The notes: generated by a model from the letters alone, not told the origin. 64,000 bases of DNA from Zonotrichia leucophrys gambelii (GCF_028769735.1 NC_088178.1:27983357-28047356); one strand, 5' to 3'. Shown: positions 1 to 19,257, numbered from the stretch's first letter. Program-made: numbers and translations.

Positions 1-6060
<6,060 letters not shown>

Positions 6061-6240
6061 CACACCGATTGTCCTTCGGATTCGGTGTTTGCCGCGGAAA
6101 CTCGGCGCGAGCCATTGGCGCGGTTTTTTGGGGTTAGATTTGGGGATTTGTGTGAGCAGCCGCGCGCCCGTGCAGAGCGCACCGCGCCGTGTTTTTGGCC
6201 GTTGTTTGCTGATTGCACGCATTGCATTGTGCTCTCGATG
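6061..6240. promoter_or_regulatory. Small intronic CpG cluster
   Basis: I count about 21 CpG dinucleotides in 180 bases, including a CGCGCGCCCG run near 6161-6170, in a neighbourhood otherwise poor in CpG. No open frame of note starts here and no first-exon structure is evident. CpG retained at this density in an intron usually marks an unmethylated element in the germ line, such as an alternative or non-coding RNA promoter or a CpG-type enhancer. That reading is inference; the CpG count is direct. Confidence 0.45.
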
Positions 6241-6260
6241 CAGGAGTGTGTGCTGGCATA

Positions 6261-7430
6261 TTCCTGCTAAACCTCAGCGGGGAGGGGGACAAGATGTTTT
6301 TTGGGAGGTGGCACAGCGTGGTCGTTGTCTATGTGGCTTCACAGAGGTGTACCGAAAGCCTTGTGTAGAGCTACCTCTTTTTCTTCCCCCCTTTTTTCCC
6401 GTTTTTTTCCCCCCTCCGATGTATCCCAGCAGTCTTTGTTACACCTGAACATTGGCCAAGTTGACAGCCATTGGTTCCCGCAGACCCGCAGTAATGGCAG
6501 CTTGTGCCGGGTGCGCAACAGGAAAATTACAAAAGAAAAAAATATTAAGGGTCCTTTGTCTCCAACTCCATCAGACCTCGCTCTCCAAATGTATGGACCA
6601 CGTATTTATAAGGAGGAAGTCGCCAGCGCAAATATTAGGTAGGCTGGTCAACTTACATATAGCGGATTTGACAAGCATCTGCTATAGTACAGAAGATTTG
6701 TAAACACTAAACAATGTTTTTACCTCCTTAAAAGTTTTGAGAAGTTGCCAGTATTGGCAGGAGGCACAGACTCCGAAACGTGCTTGAAGATACGTGCCAA
6801 AACCATTGTGACCTTTTCACCCATAGTGCTCGCTTCTCTTTTTCTTGTGGGTTTTTTTTTCCCCCCACTTTTCGTCTTCTTTTCTTGGGGGGAGTATTCT
6901 GTTCCAAGATGCCCTTATTCGAGATGACTTCGGCAGCAAGATGTCCCTTTCCTTCTAAACATGTAGGATAATTATTGCTTTGAATCCACGCTTTTCCTTC
7001 AGTAGGCACTATCATCTGTAAGGGAACACATGTGCACAGATTTAAATAGTGCTTCTTACAAAGCTACTGAAATCAATTATTCTCTTTAAGAACTGGCTAG
7101 AAAGAGAAAACAAAAATATGCAAATAGGCAAACTACATGTAATTTTCATTAAAAGGATAAAAAAAAGAAATTACAAAAAAAAAAAAAAAGAAAAGGAAGA
7201 TCGGTGCTTTGTGAATTAGAGGTTGACCAAAAAATGTATTGAAATCTAGAGTATTGCTCTCAGTTTGCAGTTTCTAATCTGCTTAACTAAAAGCAGGCGG
7301 CATTTTCATACCCTGAACTTGGGTTTGCTTTTTAGTTTTCACTTATTCTGCTCTTGTATCAAATGACAAGTTGGAAACCATTGTGGCAAACCGTTTTCTT
7401 TGTGGGAGTCGAACAGTAAAGCTAATTTAT
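6261..7430. other. Intron 2, low-complexity-rich segment
   Basis: Pyrimidine-rich patches (6380-6420, 6840-6890) and an A15 run (7175-7189) dominate. An octamer ATGCAAAT occurs near 7117-7124. I see no gene and no recognisable transposon. Confidence 0.55.
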
Positions 7431-7479
7431 GACCGGTCCTTTACCAGATGATCTGTATCAGAATCTACAATATACTAGG

Positions 7480-7700
7480 CACGTGGCAAGGTCACAATTT
7501 AAGTTGTTAAGGTCACAACCTTAGCCACCAGGCATTTGACCTTTTAGATAAAGTTAACCTTTGTTCATTAGTAGGCACTCAACCGAGAACTTTCTGGAGT
7601 TTTTTACTGCTTTGGAGTTCCTCCTGCTAATGTGGTCAGATTGGGGAAAAGAATCGCAATAGAAGTAGTTAAATTTTCTGAGAGGTCACAGTTTTTAGAG
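7480..7700. promoter_or_regulatory. Cluster of AGGTCA-type half-sites (candidate enhancer)
   Basis: AAGGTCA occurs at 7488-7494 and again at 7509-7515, exactly 21 bases apart (two helical turns). The reverse form TGACCTT is near 7537-7543, and AGGTCA is at 7683-7688 followed by GTGACC near 7710. These are extended nuclear-receptor half-sites of the type bound by ERR, SF1 or NR2F proteins. The flanks are AT-rich and repeat-free. Function is inferred from motif density only. Confidence 0.3.
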
Positions 7701-9690
7701 ACTTCTCCAGTGACCAAAGCGGGATGGTGGGCCAGGAGGCGATGCTGCAATGCCTGGTTTATTTTTTTGGCCGGCCATCGTTATGCGCTTCGGGCGAGAA
7801 TTAAACTCGCGAGGTATTTGTGGCAGAGAAAATCTTTTAATCTTTCAAAAGGACGTTTAAAAATCCCAAATTTCAGAAAAAATCTGGGGCTAGGTTTTAT
7901 TTACGTAAGCTCATTTTTCTGTTAGCATTTAGACTTGAAGGCAGCGAAGGTGCCAGAACTCAGCCTTATTTTTGTGACTGAAAATTTACTTAACTTCTAG
8001 ATGTGCTCTGTGGCTAATTGCTGGGCAGTGGTATATAGCACACGACCTTGAACTTTAAGCTCGACCCATTTTATGTTCCCGTCAACAGACTTAAAATATT
8101 CTCCTTGGACGACCATAAAGAGGCATCGATGGGACTAACCCAAGGATGGGTTAATGCGGAAGCCCTCCTGTACCCGTGGAGGTTTCGGGGGGTCCGAGAG
8201 GTACCCGAGGCTTTGTGCTGTAATCTTTTAGTACAATTGGTATTGATTGTTGCTGCATTAATCCTGTTAATAGCCACAGCCGGGCCGGGTGTCGCAGGGG
8301 TGGCAGAGGTGTCCTGACAATGCCGTACGTCACTGAAAGAGCTGTCGCAGCGCCTTGAACTCCTGATCGCTGCTCTGCTAAAGTGGAGCGTTCGACGGTG
8401 GAAACTATTGCTGGCTCATACAGAAACACACACCATATTGTTTACTTAATTATGCCACAGCGAAGGCTCATTTTTAATTATTTAGCTGACTTTCTCGCTC
8501 TGCTCTGATACCACATTTATTATTTAATTTGAAATCAAAAGGGCTTGCGCTCCTGTTAGTTTTTGATGCGTTTTACTTTTGTTTTGGCTACGTTATTGTC
8601 ATTCCATCGTACGGTAATCCAGATAGCCGTGATATGCAGATTGGCCAGATGGTCATGTTAACAGATTGAGAACCTACTTCCCACTGCTAAAGAGCAGGTG
8701 TAAGATCAGTGGGCTTTTTTTTTTTTCTTCTTCTTCTTCTTTCCTCCCAAGTTTCAACCGAAATGCTCTTTAGACAGATCATAATGGTAGCTAAAAAGGG
8801 GCACATTTCAAATGGTGTTTGTTCTGTGGAGATAATGCGTAATGTATATGTCCTTTTTACGCCTATCTGAAGACTTTTAAAGCATCCATGACATTCCTTC
8901 CACCTATAATGTTTTGAAAAACCTAATTCCAGTTCATGGCTGTTCCAGTCTATATCCAAAACAGTCCTTAAAGTTTTTTTCTGCAGACAGATTGCATTTA
9001 CTCTTACCAGAAAACCACTTCAGGCAGCTTCGCAGCAGGTATCTCACACGTGTTCCCTGCACAGGGCTCCCAATGCATGCCCAGGAGAACCTGAGCAGAT
9101 CAACGGTCAGCTGAGATTTTAGTATTTGTGGGCTGATAGAGTTGTTTTTCTGCTCCATTATTTTTTGCCAAAGTGAGACATCTGTAGCTTTAAAGAAAAA
9201 AAAGTGACACTAAGACATCTCACAGTATTTCTGCCCTCGAGGAATAAAGGGAAAGGCAGATTTTGTGTTGTTTTAGCATTACAAAAAGTACCCATAAAAA
9301 GTCAATGGTGGGAGCCTGGGTCTCTGTCTCAGTCAGGAGAGGTGAGGAGAGGACAGCCGCAGCTCCTCAGCCCTCCAAATTTCACGCACCCACCTATCAT
9401 GGGCACACATGAGACACAGCGACCTACACACCCTGCGTGGCACAGAGAGATATCCCCACCTTTGGATGATCTCCTCTTAGGGGAGCGGGACTGGCTGCTT
9501 GCTGCAGCCACGAGCAGGGTGGGAGCTGACAGAAGCAGGATTTAGGTGGGACAACTGCTCTCCCTGTGCGGGTGTAACTGAGCCGGTGAGTATCCGTGAT
9601 AATTCAGATACTAACTGGTGCGGCACTCGGGACGGCCTGCTCTATCACGAACCCCTGGCAGGAGTTCAGTCATGTGGTTTAGCTTTTCCC
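7701..9690. other. Intron 2 segment with T/CTT microsatellite, otherwise featureless
   Basis: The clearest item is a T12 run followed by (CTT)n at 8715-8743. A CRE-like TACGTCAC sits near 8325-8332. Short overlapping frames occur on both strands, none with recognisable protein character. No transposon is recognised. Confidence 0.5.
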
Positions 9691-9697
9691 TTTCTCC

Positions 9698-9722
9698 AAC
9701 AACAACAACAGCAACAACAAAT
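9698..9722 (+). repeat. (CAA)n microsatellite
   Basis: An imperfect CAA trinucleotide run with one CAG interruption. Confidence 0.85.
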
Positions 9723-12700
9723 AAACACGGGATAAAGGCGTATTTCATATGCCCAGGATGTTTTCCAGGTGATGGGTTTGCACAGTAAAAGGGTGTGTTA
9801 TTTCCATGCTTCCTTGCTTCGAGGTGCAAAAGCAGGAGAAGCCTGTGAGTGGTAAGAAAGTTGCCCAATGCTTCTGGCTTTTCTACAAGCAACTGCACTT
9901 TTATATTTCCCTTCTTTTCCACCCAATGATGAATAGCATTAATTTAGATCTATTTAAGGCGAGTGTGGGAGAAACCACAATCTTTGTTGTGGTCACTGCT
10001 GTACACAGCGGGGCTGAATGTTTCTCTTGGTTGAGGCCTCAAAGCTGAATCTGGAGAACCCAAAACATCGTGTCAGCTTTTCAAACCCTTCAAAGAGACA
10101 GTGGAATCCTAATTGTTCATAAAACCCGCTATTTATTATTACAATTATGTATTTTCTCCCCATTCGCATGTAAAGGAAAGGGCATCCCTTGCTTTCTGTG
10201 CCCTGAGCTTCTTCACAGCTCCTCCTCCTCCTCCCCCTGATGCTTCTGGTTCAGGCACTGGTGAGGTTTTTACAACCAGCAAACAAATTCCAACCCGCTG
10301 CTCCAAAATGCCTCAACCCCTCCCCAAAAGCCTGCACTTTTCTGCACATGTGGGACCCTCCAGGCCTCAGGGACTGTCCCCATCAAAATGAATTTGGGGC
10401 ATCCTCACTGGGAGCCATGGATCTGACTCTGCTCCTGCTCCTCTCCTCCAGACAAGGGCTGGAGCTGATGATTAAATTACAGGCTGTAAATTCAGGGGAA
10501 ATTATTTTAGCCTCCTAACAGCAGCCAACCCGGACATTTCCTCATGCCAGTGAGGGCTTGTGGTAGATAAGCCTTGTTGGTGGACTAAAATTCATTTTAA
10601 TCGCTTTGGTTTTCCCATTCATGTGGCGCAACCACATCTCTGGTTGTTGTTAATTCTCTCCTGCATTATGGGAGCCACCAAAAACTGTGACTGAAATCAA
10701 CACCTGGGTTGTGGTGCCTCAGATGTGTGGGGCAGTTTTTTCCCAGCAAGTTCATCTGAGGCTTGCAGCATTTTATCCCAAATTGCAAGGGCAGCGCCTG
10801 GACAAACGGATCGTCACAGTGTGATTAATTTCAAAGAGAAAACAGAGTATTGATGTATATTAAGTGTTTCTAGCTACCATTGCCCCATGTCCCTACCCCA
10901 GGGGTGGATGTAAGACGCCTGAGCTCAGCCCTGTGTGTGGCACCATCATTTGGGGATGTAGGAGCAGGATGTGGCACGTAGAGCGGGTGGATTTGGGCTG
11001 GATTCGTGGCCGCTGCCTGTAAAGCACACGAGGGCCTCCATTTTGTGTGCCAGGCTCTCACGTGTGAGTCAAAATGGAGAGCGGCGCGGTTGAGTTCGGC
11101 CTAGAGCGGAGCGTGTGGGCTCGTGTGGCCCGCCATCTCAGTGTCACCACGGTGCACCCAGACACACAGCGAGACCCAGGTGGGGTATCCTGGGCTTGTA
11201 CATCCATTGGCTCCTCCTGAAGGGTGTTGATCTTTTCTCCATTAATATCCACCCTTCCAAATCCGAGTGCTGTCCCGGTGTCACGGCGTGAAGGCCCCGG
11301 GGAGTCGTTCCTCCTTCCCGCTGGTATCGGCACCTCAGTGCCATTAGATCAGTGAGATAAAATCAAGACGGGTTTAATGACAAGCTCTTCTGAAAGTTTC
11401 CTGGACTTTATTGTTCACAACTTGGACCTGAGTCGGGTTATTTACACATGAGGATTAAAAAGCTGCAAACAACTGTGTGATTTTTAGGGGCTGAAAGTAA
11501 TTAGCATATGTGGGTAGGAGGATACACGGCCTGTCTGCGTTCCTTTAAAATATAAATCACAGTTATTTAATTATGCTTGGAGAGGGCAGATTTAAGGATA
11601 TACTGCAAAATGCATTACCTATTATACCAACACGATAATCTTATTAACCTTGCTTTCTACTTTTTAATTTTATTGTGCACCCTGTACAACTCTTATGATA
11701 TCAAAAATAATTACTTGGAGAATACATGATGTCAGAGGTCCAATATGACATTTATCTTCACAGTGAGGAGACGGCTCCCTTGCGCATTGCATCGCAGCTC
11801 GGGAGGCGCTCAGCAGGTCCACACCGGGGGGAAGGAGGCAGGGATGGGTGTCATCAGCTGCTCTTTAATGCACACAAGTGTGTTTGCAGATTTGTGTTGT
11901 AACCGAGGGATGGCTTGAGTAAACTTGAGGCGATTCAGCATCCTCAGTACTCCTAAATTATGTTTTACTTGCTCATGCCATACAGCTCCCCTAGGTGAGC
12001 CAATATTTCAGGGTGGCTCCATGTATGCAGCCCCAATCCCAATTGGATCTCCTATTAAACCCTAAATTCTCCATCCCCTGCCTCCTTTGTTGTTTTTTTT
12101 TTCAAATCCATCTCTCCTAATGTTTAAGATGTGTTGATATTTCCCCCTTTATTTTGGGAGGGAATGGGTGAGGGTGGGGGGAAACAAATGCCATAATAAT
12201 ATCCCTTTTCAGAAGAATATAGTTTAATTTTGTGTGTGCGTGCAGCAGCTGCCATTGGCAAGCTGTCATCTTTGTTGCCATGGGCTTTTTTTTTTGGCAT
12301 GCGTGCCAGAACATGATTGGATGTTTCAGCATGTTCATGTTTTGGGGTAAGATATATCGGTAGTAAAGCAAAAAATTTCCGTGGGGTTGGTAGGTATCCA
12401 AAGTGGGGTTATTTGGCCAGGTGAACAGGCTGTGCTGGTGAGTGCGGTACCTGGTGGGTGCTTGGTCAATGAGGGAAAACTTGCTGGTGCTCTGGGTTTT
12501 TGGACGATGTAAAAAGGTGGTTTAAAAGCATCACAGAAGGGTGTATCACTGAGGTCTCCTCCAGCAGGACACCCTCAGGGTGCAGTGGGTGAGGTGTTTC
12601 CTGGGGGGGACTGCTCAGTGGGTTTCTCCTTCCCATCTCACCTGGTGCATGGGGAGGTTGTGTCCATCCCCAGCTCTTGCTGTGACTGTGGGGAGCTGGA

Positions 12701-12990
12701 CGGTGGCACAGAGGGGTGGAATACACCTTCCACAAGTGTAAAACCAGCATGGAATCCACCCATGAGAGCTGTAGGTGACAGCATATCCTCCAGACTGCCA
12801 CCATGTCACCAAGCCCTTGGCCACAGAGAGGTAGCCAGTGTTGTTTCTGCTCCTTGGTTTAATCCATTTGTCATATCCATGGTATGCCCATAGCATTGGT
12901 ATCTAAACAAACTCTTAAACCTATTCTGCACTGTTGTCTGTCTTGTGCGTCTCTGTTCTCATCCCAGCCACTGTCACCCCACTTTCAGTA
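9723..12990. other. Intron 2 segment, nothing coding recognised
   Basis: This is mixed unique sequence. A (CTC)n-like tract lies at 10216-10238. A modest CpG-bearing patch spans about 11085-11155. Between 11380 and 11760 the DNA is AT-rich and motif-like (ATTGTTCACAA near 11411, TTAATTATGC near 11568). Open frames at 12466-12896 overlap on both strands and look like chance. Confidence 0.5.
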
Positions 12991-12993
12991 CAG

Positions 12994-13047
12994 TTGGACT
13001 CTATGTTCTTAAAGATTTTTTCCAACCCAAAGGATTCCATCATTCTA
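12994..13047 (+). mobile_element. CR1 LINE, 3' tail fragment
   Basis: A TTGGACT...TTTTCCAACCCAAAGGATTCCATCATTCTA order matches the terminal part of CR1 in sense orientation, including the degenerate ATTCTATG-type tail. Only about 54 bases remain. It is the sole transposon I recognise between exon 2 and 26.5 kb. Confidence 0.7.
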
Positions 13048-16000
13048 AGTAGCACACAATAGGAAGGCAGGAGTGCTCTTCAGCCCGGGAAATCCACCAT
13101 GCATGGATTGTTAGGTTGCAAAATGAATTTACAAATTCATGAGGTGTATTTCATAGGGAGGCATCTCCTTACAGCTAAATTCTGGAAAGCCCCTGGCAAG
13201 GGGAAAGTTTTCGGCTCTGTGCACAGTCTGCCGAAGGCTTCAGGAGAAACAAGGGGTGAAGAGCTAAATGAAAAGTGTTGGGACAGCCTCTTTCATGCTG
13301 TGTTTTTCTGCATCTACCACTTTAATCTTGTGCATGAGGGACAGATAATGAGCTGCCTGAGCTTTGTAATAAACATTGGGTCTGGTTAAATCACCATTTT
13401 TGTGTTTAAAATACCTTGTAATGCACTGAACGAACAGGGATGAACTCCTGTAAAGGTATCAAAAGACAAGTTAGATAGTTGCTACATTTATTGTCAAGAT
13501 AAACACTCACTTTGAAGATTTTAAAGCAAAAATACATTGTCAAACAGATTTCATCCTAAGGGTGTTCACTTGAAATTTGTCTGATCTTTTTACCCAATAA
13601 GGTTTTAATTTGATATAGAACAAAACGGCCAAATCCCTGAGTGATGCTGGAAACATAGGGTAAAATTTAAATTTAATTCAGGTTTGGTTGTTTTTGTTTT
13701 TTCCTTTTGAGGCCAAGTAGTTTCAAGTAAATCAGAAGAATGAATTCTTTGTATTGGGATGCTTTTCTCAAGCCCAGCTATTGTTGGGATGCTTTTAGGG
13801 AGGATAGCCACTGCAATGCTTTTATTGTGTGGTGATGAGGACTTTTCCTGATGCCACAAGGACTTCATTAAAAATAGCCAGCAAACCTGTTTATGTTCGG
13901 GTTTTGTGTTAAAAAGAGAAAAGTAGTTGTTGCTTATCTAAAAAGCAAGCCCTGCATAATTTAATGTGAAAGTTTCCCAAGCAGTTTGCCTGGCTGGGGC
14001 AGCACCAGCCTCGGTAGCAGCCAAACCCTTGCGGCAGGCAGAGGTTGGGTATTTCTGGAAAAGTTGGGAAAAACACACAGCAATCAGTTGAGAGTGGGAT
14101 TTTTGTGGTCAGGATATTTTTTTTTCTTTTTCTTAGAAAAGGGTATCACCTACAACAGTTCTGATTTAGATTCTTCCCAGGCAGATGCCTTTACAAACAC
14201 CCAGCCACGGAGCTCAGGGCCGTTTGGGGGTGCACACTTGTGTTTTAGAAGTGCATCTTTAAGGTGTTTGTTCTTTCTAACCTAGATATATGAGTGTGAT
14301 TTCTAGGCAAAATAATGTGTTCGACTCCCACTTTAAACATGGACATTGTTTCTTTTTCAGTCAAAAGCTGGAGGGCAAAATCATGGTGAGAACTGAGCGG
14401 ACCAGTTGTTTTCCATGTGCGTGGTCTTTAGTAATAAACTCTCCCCTAGAAGACTGAGGTGTGTCTCACAGGGAGCAGCCCCGGGGTGTGAAGCTCTCTG
14501 TCTGGGGGATGAGGATGGTATGAGCATGTCCCTGTCCCGTCCCCAGGCTGGGTTACCTGCTGTGGTCCTGTGCAGCGCACATTTGTGTGCTCCTATCTCC
14601 CTGCAGCCTGCTGAAGTTCACTGTGGACATGGCCCTGGACAAAAGCAAATATAGAGAGTTTTCATTCCTGAATGTCCTGTTGGTAGGGTAGGTTTCCATG
14701 AGATGGGTCACTATGGAATTGTTGCTTTTCTCCCCATTCCTGGCTGGATCTCTTCCCAGTTTTGCCTTTTGCAAGCGGCTTTGTTTGCCCAGGCTTGGGG
14801 CTGAGTTACCTTGGCTGCATGGCGCCTTCATCATGAGTTTTGTGCAGTTCTTCCCAGTTTGGGGCTCTGGCAGTTCTGGGGTGGCCAAAGGGAAGGCAGG
14901 AGCACCCATGATGCAAAGTCAGGTTACACAGGGCATTTGGAAAGAGTTAAATGAGTCAGAGTTTGAAAAGAAAATGGGACATTTCTGTCTACACAGTTCC
15001 AAAATACAGGGCAGCAATGTCTTGGAGCTGATAAATGGACTTTGAAAGACTCAAAAAACTTTCTCTTGTTGCAGAAGCAGTATTTAATATTAATAATATT
15101 TCCTCATTAAAAAGGGTGAGGAATTTCTCCGGCAGTCTTGCTCATGTGCGTGGGTTTTTTTAACAAGTGTTGTCTACCTCAGCAACTTCTCCAGGGAACT
15201 TTCCAGCTCTGTGCTGGGGCTACTGGCACGGTTCGAGGACGGGTCAGTGGCCATGGAAGCTTTTAACATTTTAATTGCCTTCCTCCACTGATTGTGACGA
15301 TGACCTGTTTGTTTGGCTTATATCTCTTTTTCATATTTTTTAAAAAAAGGGCGGAAAAAAAGAAAACAAAGGAAGTACAGTGCTGTGCACAGAACAGTTA
15401 TTAAAAACAGTTGGGAAGCATATAAAAGGTACTGTTTGTGTGAGAAACGGGACAGCTGTGATGGTCTATTGGGAAAGTGTGTACAGATGGTGGTAGGGAG
15501 GGGAATGATGACTACATGGCTGATAAATGAAATACAAAAAGCATTAAATTGGTGATCTTTTTAAAGAGTACACTTTTGGTGAGCATTTTTGGTGCATCAT
15601 TAGGGCTCTTTGTCTGCCTCTTATTTCGCCAGGAAGTGTGACTATCGCCGCACATTTGTGCCTCTGATTTTGTTTACAAATAAGAAGCCTGTTTAATAAA
15701 TCACATACCATGGAATTATTAAAGAAGATAATTAAGCACACGGGTTTTTCCTACATTGGGAATGGACATGGGATCGTCCTATAAAGGCCTGACAATACCA
15801 CGAATGCAGTTGGGCTCAAATTAGTGCGGTAACACGTGAGATTTCCTGGAGCCTAAACAAATTTCTTTGTTTTGCAAGAAGTGGGACCGACAGCGCGAGC
15901 CGGGTTCAGGAACAGAGGTTTTGGCATTTCGAAACCATGGAAGGCAAAGCACTTGACATTTTGCCTTTATTTTATGTTATCTTACAATCCCAAAGGTGTT

Positions 16001-18700
16001 GGCACCCAGTGATGAGTGCCCAGCCATGGTACCTGGGAGTTCCTGAGGCTCCCAGGGGATGCAGGAACTCTCTTTTGGAATAGGTAATAAAGGGAAGAGG
16101 GATAGAGGAAGAGTTGGAGGTAAAATTTTTCCCTGTAGTTCTTAGGAGAGAGATCATCGTCTTCCCATCCTTAGAGCTTTATCCCATACCTTATGAAGCT
16201 TGTTTATAAAGGGCTGATGGACATTAAGGCAATGTCTCTATTTCTGCACATTGCTGTAGAGATGGTCACTCAAATGCTGCAAACCTCGACAAGGAGAGTT
16301 TTTAAACTAATGGGCAAAATAATCCCCCTCCTCCCAGCATCTCGTCCAGTTTCCAGCTGAAATAATTCCCGGTTTCCCTTCGCCTTCCCTCTCACCCACC
16401 CGTTGCTTTGTGTTCCTGCTCATTGTTTCTGGGTGCCATCAACAGATGAAAGCATTTTCCTTAATAATAAATAGTCTTTGGTAACACCGTGCTTTCCATG
16501 ACCCAGACGGGTGTCCGGCCACCCCATGAGCCCCGGCCATGTCATTGTCCCTCCCTCAGGGGACACAGAGCAGCGGCAACCTCAGATCCGCGTCTCGGGT
16601 GCTTGAAGTGCCGCGAAAAGGGAGTTCACCAAACCTCCCTAACCAGAACCAGCTCACATGGAATTTTTCCAGTTTTTTTTTCGATGATTGCAGGTTTATT
16701 GATGGTCTGAATTTTCTTGATTTACAAACCTTCCAAAACTTCAACATGCCACTTTGGGGATTATTTCTTCTCCTGACACAGTATCACAAACTCCTCTTGT
16801 TACCGGATTTGATGAACGACATGTTTCACTGTGCTGCCTTTTGGGCCAAGCCAATATTCTTCTGCATTTTCTTGAAATGTAGAAAAAAGGAAAGATTTTA
16901 AAAAGGTTTAATGTGAAGAAAATGTATGACAACTTGATAGATTGCTTGGGACTTCAGTGTAGTAATTGTATAAAGTAGGTTGCAATTTTTTTTTACAGAT
17001 GCAATATATTAAAAAGAACAATAGACAAAGAGACGTAAAGCGCAGGGATGGAGAGACCATCTTGGCCAACCTCTGCAAATTTGTTCCAAATTTCAGTTAT
17101 TCAATATCAGAAAAACATGTTCATTGCAGTAACACTGTACGTTTTCTTGGCTGCTCGAATCTTGAGTCATTTAAGAGTTTTTTGTACACCTTGACGTAAA
17201 TACACTTCATCTCTTTTACCAAGAACACTCTCTGCTGCTTTTGCAGGACACAGTGGAGGGATGATTTAGAAATATCCAGACACATATTAAATTCCTGGAT
17301 TTAGAGATGATTCCTTCCAATAAATGTGTTATTTTTTATCAGTGAGAATGCATGGTTTCCTAGAGCTTCACTAAGTAGACAATCCAAGAGGTCTCCGAAG
17401 AGCTGCACTGGTGGGTACCCAGAGGCAACAGAAACAAGCAGCTGTTCAAGATGCTGCTGTGGTGCCTCTTGGTGATACTGGTCCAAGTTTATTAGTCTTG
17501 GCCTTGCAACCTCATCAGCTGCAGATGCAAACAAGAAATGTGGAGGTATCTCTCCTTCTTTGCCGCAGTGCAGAACGTGTACTGCACAAGGTGTCTGCTT
17601 AACCCCCCAATAGAAAGCCAGATTTCTCTGCCATCTTGCACAAGAGTGGTTTAACCCACCATCCCTGAGAGCAGAATTAGGCTCTGAGGTGTTGGGACAG
17701 GTTCTGGATCTCCTCTCTCCAGAGCCTCATCGGATCGGCCGAGTGCAGAGTCCGCCCCCTTTTATTCAGCTGCTGTTTCATCTTCTTTGAGATGTGCTGC
17801 CAGCCACAAGGAGAGGACAGTGACAAAATATCTGGGGTCCCTGGATACTGCCCAAACTTTGAAAGAAAAGGTTAATTCTTCCTGAAGCAGTGATTTGTGT
17901 CTTTGATTAGTTACTAATTTTGCACTCACTAAAATAATCTCTAATAGTCACAGTTGATGGGAGAGCCTAGCTACATTGTATGGCTGTGATTTACAACTTG
18001 AGTTTCCAAACTTTTCTATTTTTCTTTTGCTGTAGGGGTCTTGGTCTTGCTCAGCACAGAGGACCCTCAGCTCCATATGAGATCAGGTAGAGACCAGCCC
18101 CAGAGCCAGAGCCCTGTCCCTGACCAGGGAGAGTGATGCTACTCCCATCAGCAGACTACAGGAAGGCAACTATTAAAGAGTAGAAAGCTATTAAGCAGTC
18201 AGGTTTTTATTATGCTTTAGTGTTTTGTTTAAGTCTGTTCTTAATTGGTTGATTAATGTAAGCTAAGTCCTTTTCTCCCCCACCATCTCTACAGATGGCA
18301 AATGGTAGGTCCCAACTGTCATTGTGCGCAAAAAAGGTTATGGTTCAAAGTCAGAGATCCAGAGATACCACGATAATCAATCATAGGAACTTGTCTCACT
18401 GTGCCCAGCCAGGCAAAAGTTAGGCTTGGTAGGAACATTCCCTCCAAACTCATCTGGAGGAATTGCTTTGCACTTTTATTTTGGGAGGGGGACAAGTTGC
18501 TGCAAAGTTCTCGCGGCTGGATCCGGGGAGTTTCAATAAATCCCGGCAGAGCCGCGGCGCCAGCGCGCGTGGCCAGGGCTTTTCTTCTCCTCGGCATCCT
18601 TCTCCTTGGCAGGGGCTCTATGGAAGCAGGAGGTGCAGCCCGTGAACCTCACTGCTAAAAAATGAGTCCAGCAGAAATAAGACCAGGATGTCTGCTTCAG
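13048..18700. other. Intron 2 segment, unique sequence
   Basis: No gene or transposon is recognised. A 13-base direct repeat, TTGGGATGCTTTT, occurs at 13754-13766 and 13784-13796 (period 30). Two splice-like segments, 14361-14385 and 18036-18086, have good acceptors but would truncate NFIA if included. A small CpG-bearing patch lies at about 18510-18600. Confidence 0.5.
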
Positions 18701-19061
18701 AGAATTGCTGCCTTCAAATACATATCTTTGAAACGTTTTTCTTTTTTTAATCTAAGAGGATGATTTATTAAGGCTAACTTCCTTCTCAGGATGAAGCATA
18801 GAATTATGTTTCTGGTATCGATCTCTAAAGAGGATTTGCATTTTATTCATACTATAAAAGTGCTTTTAATGGAGACATCGCGGTAATTGAATTTATACTG
18901 TGTGTAACTATCGAAGTATCTTTTTAATTATTTTATGTTATGTAATACAATAACTAAATCTAAAGCCTGTGAAAGGGGATGGCTGTACTCTGTCCTTAAG
19001 AGTAACATATATAGCTTTTAATATTCTAACGGTGGAATGCAGTTAAGGACATTCTTTATTT

Positions 19062-19111
19062 GAGGGAAAAAAAAGAGGGGGGGGAAGAGAGAGAGAGAGA
19101 GAGGAGAAAGA
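19062..19111 (+). repeat. 50-bp uninterrupted purine tract with (GA)n core
   Basis: Every base from 19062 to 19111 is A or G: an A8 run, a G8 run, then an alternating GA segment around 19086-19104. Such homopurine/homopyrimidine mirror-like tracts can form triplex (H-DNA) under torsion and often lie near promoters. It ends about 150 bases before the CpG cluster at 19258. Confidence 0.9.
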
Positions 19112-19257
19112 TTTCATTACATTCAGCACAGTATGAGACTAAGTCAAAGTAGTTTTGCTAATTAAATTCAATTGCTATCCATTAGACCAATGGAATGAGA
19201 TGAATCTACCATATAGCTGACACAGCACAGGTATGCAATTTGGCTAAATGGCCATTC

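Noticed and set aside
14361..14385. 25-nt segment with strong acceptor and GTGAGA donor
   Set aside because: In the phase set by exon 2 it would create a stop at the junction with the next exon, and it is very short. There is no independent support.
15225..15245. GGTTCGAGGAC as a tRNA B box
   Set aside because: There is no A box at the right spacing and no cloverleaf can be drawn around it.
17301..17534. Antisense 77-codon frame with Gln/Leu-rich sequence, briefly considered a retroelement remnant
   Set aside because: I could not tie it to any CR1 or retroviral protein, and its length is ordinary for chance frames in this window.
18036..18086. 51-nt segment between a good acceptor and GTAGAG donor
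   Set aside because: The length is a multiple of three, but the phase-1 reading contains an in-frame TGA, so it cannot be a coding cassette exon. The donor is also weak.
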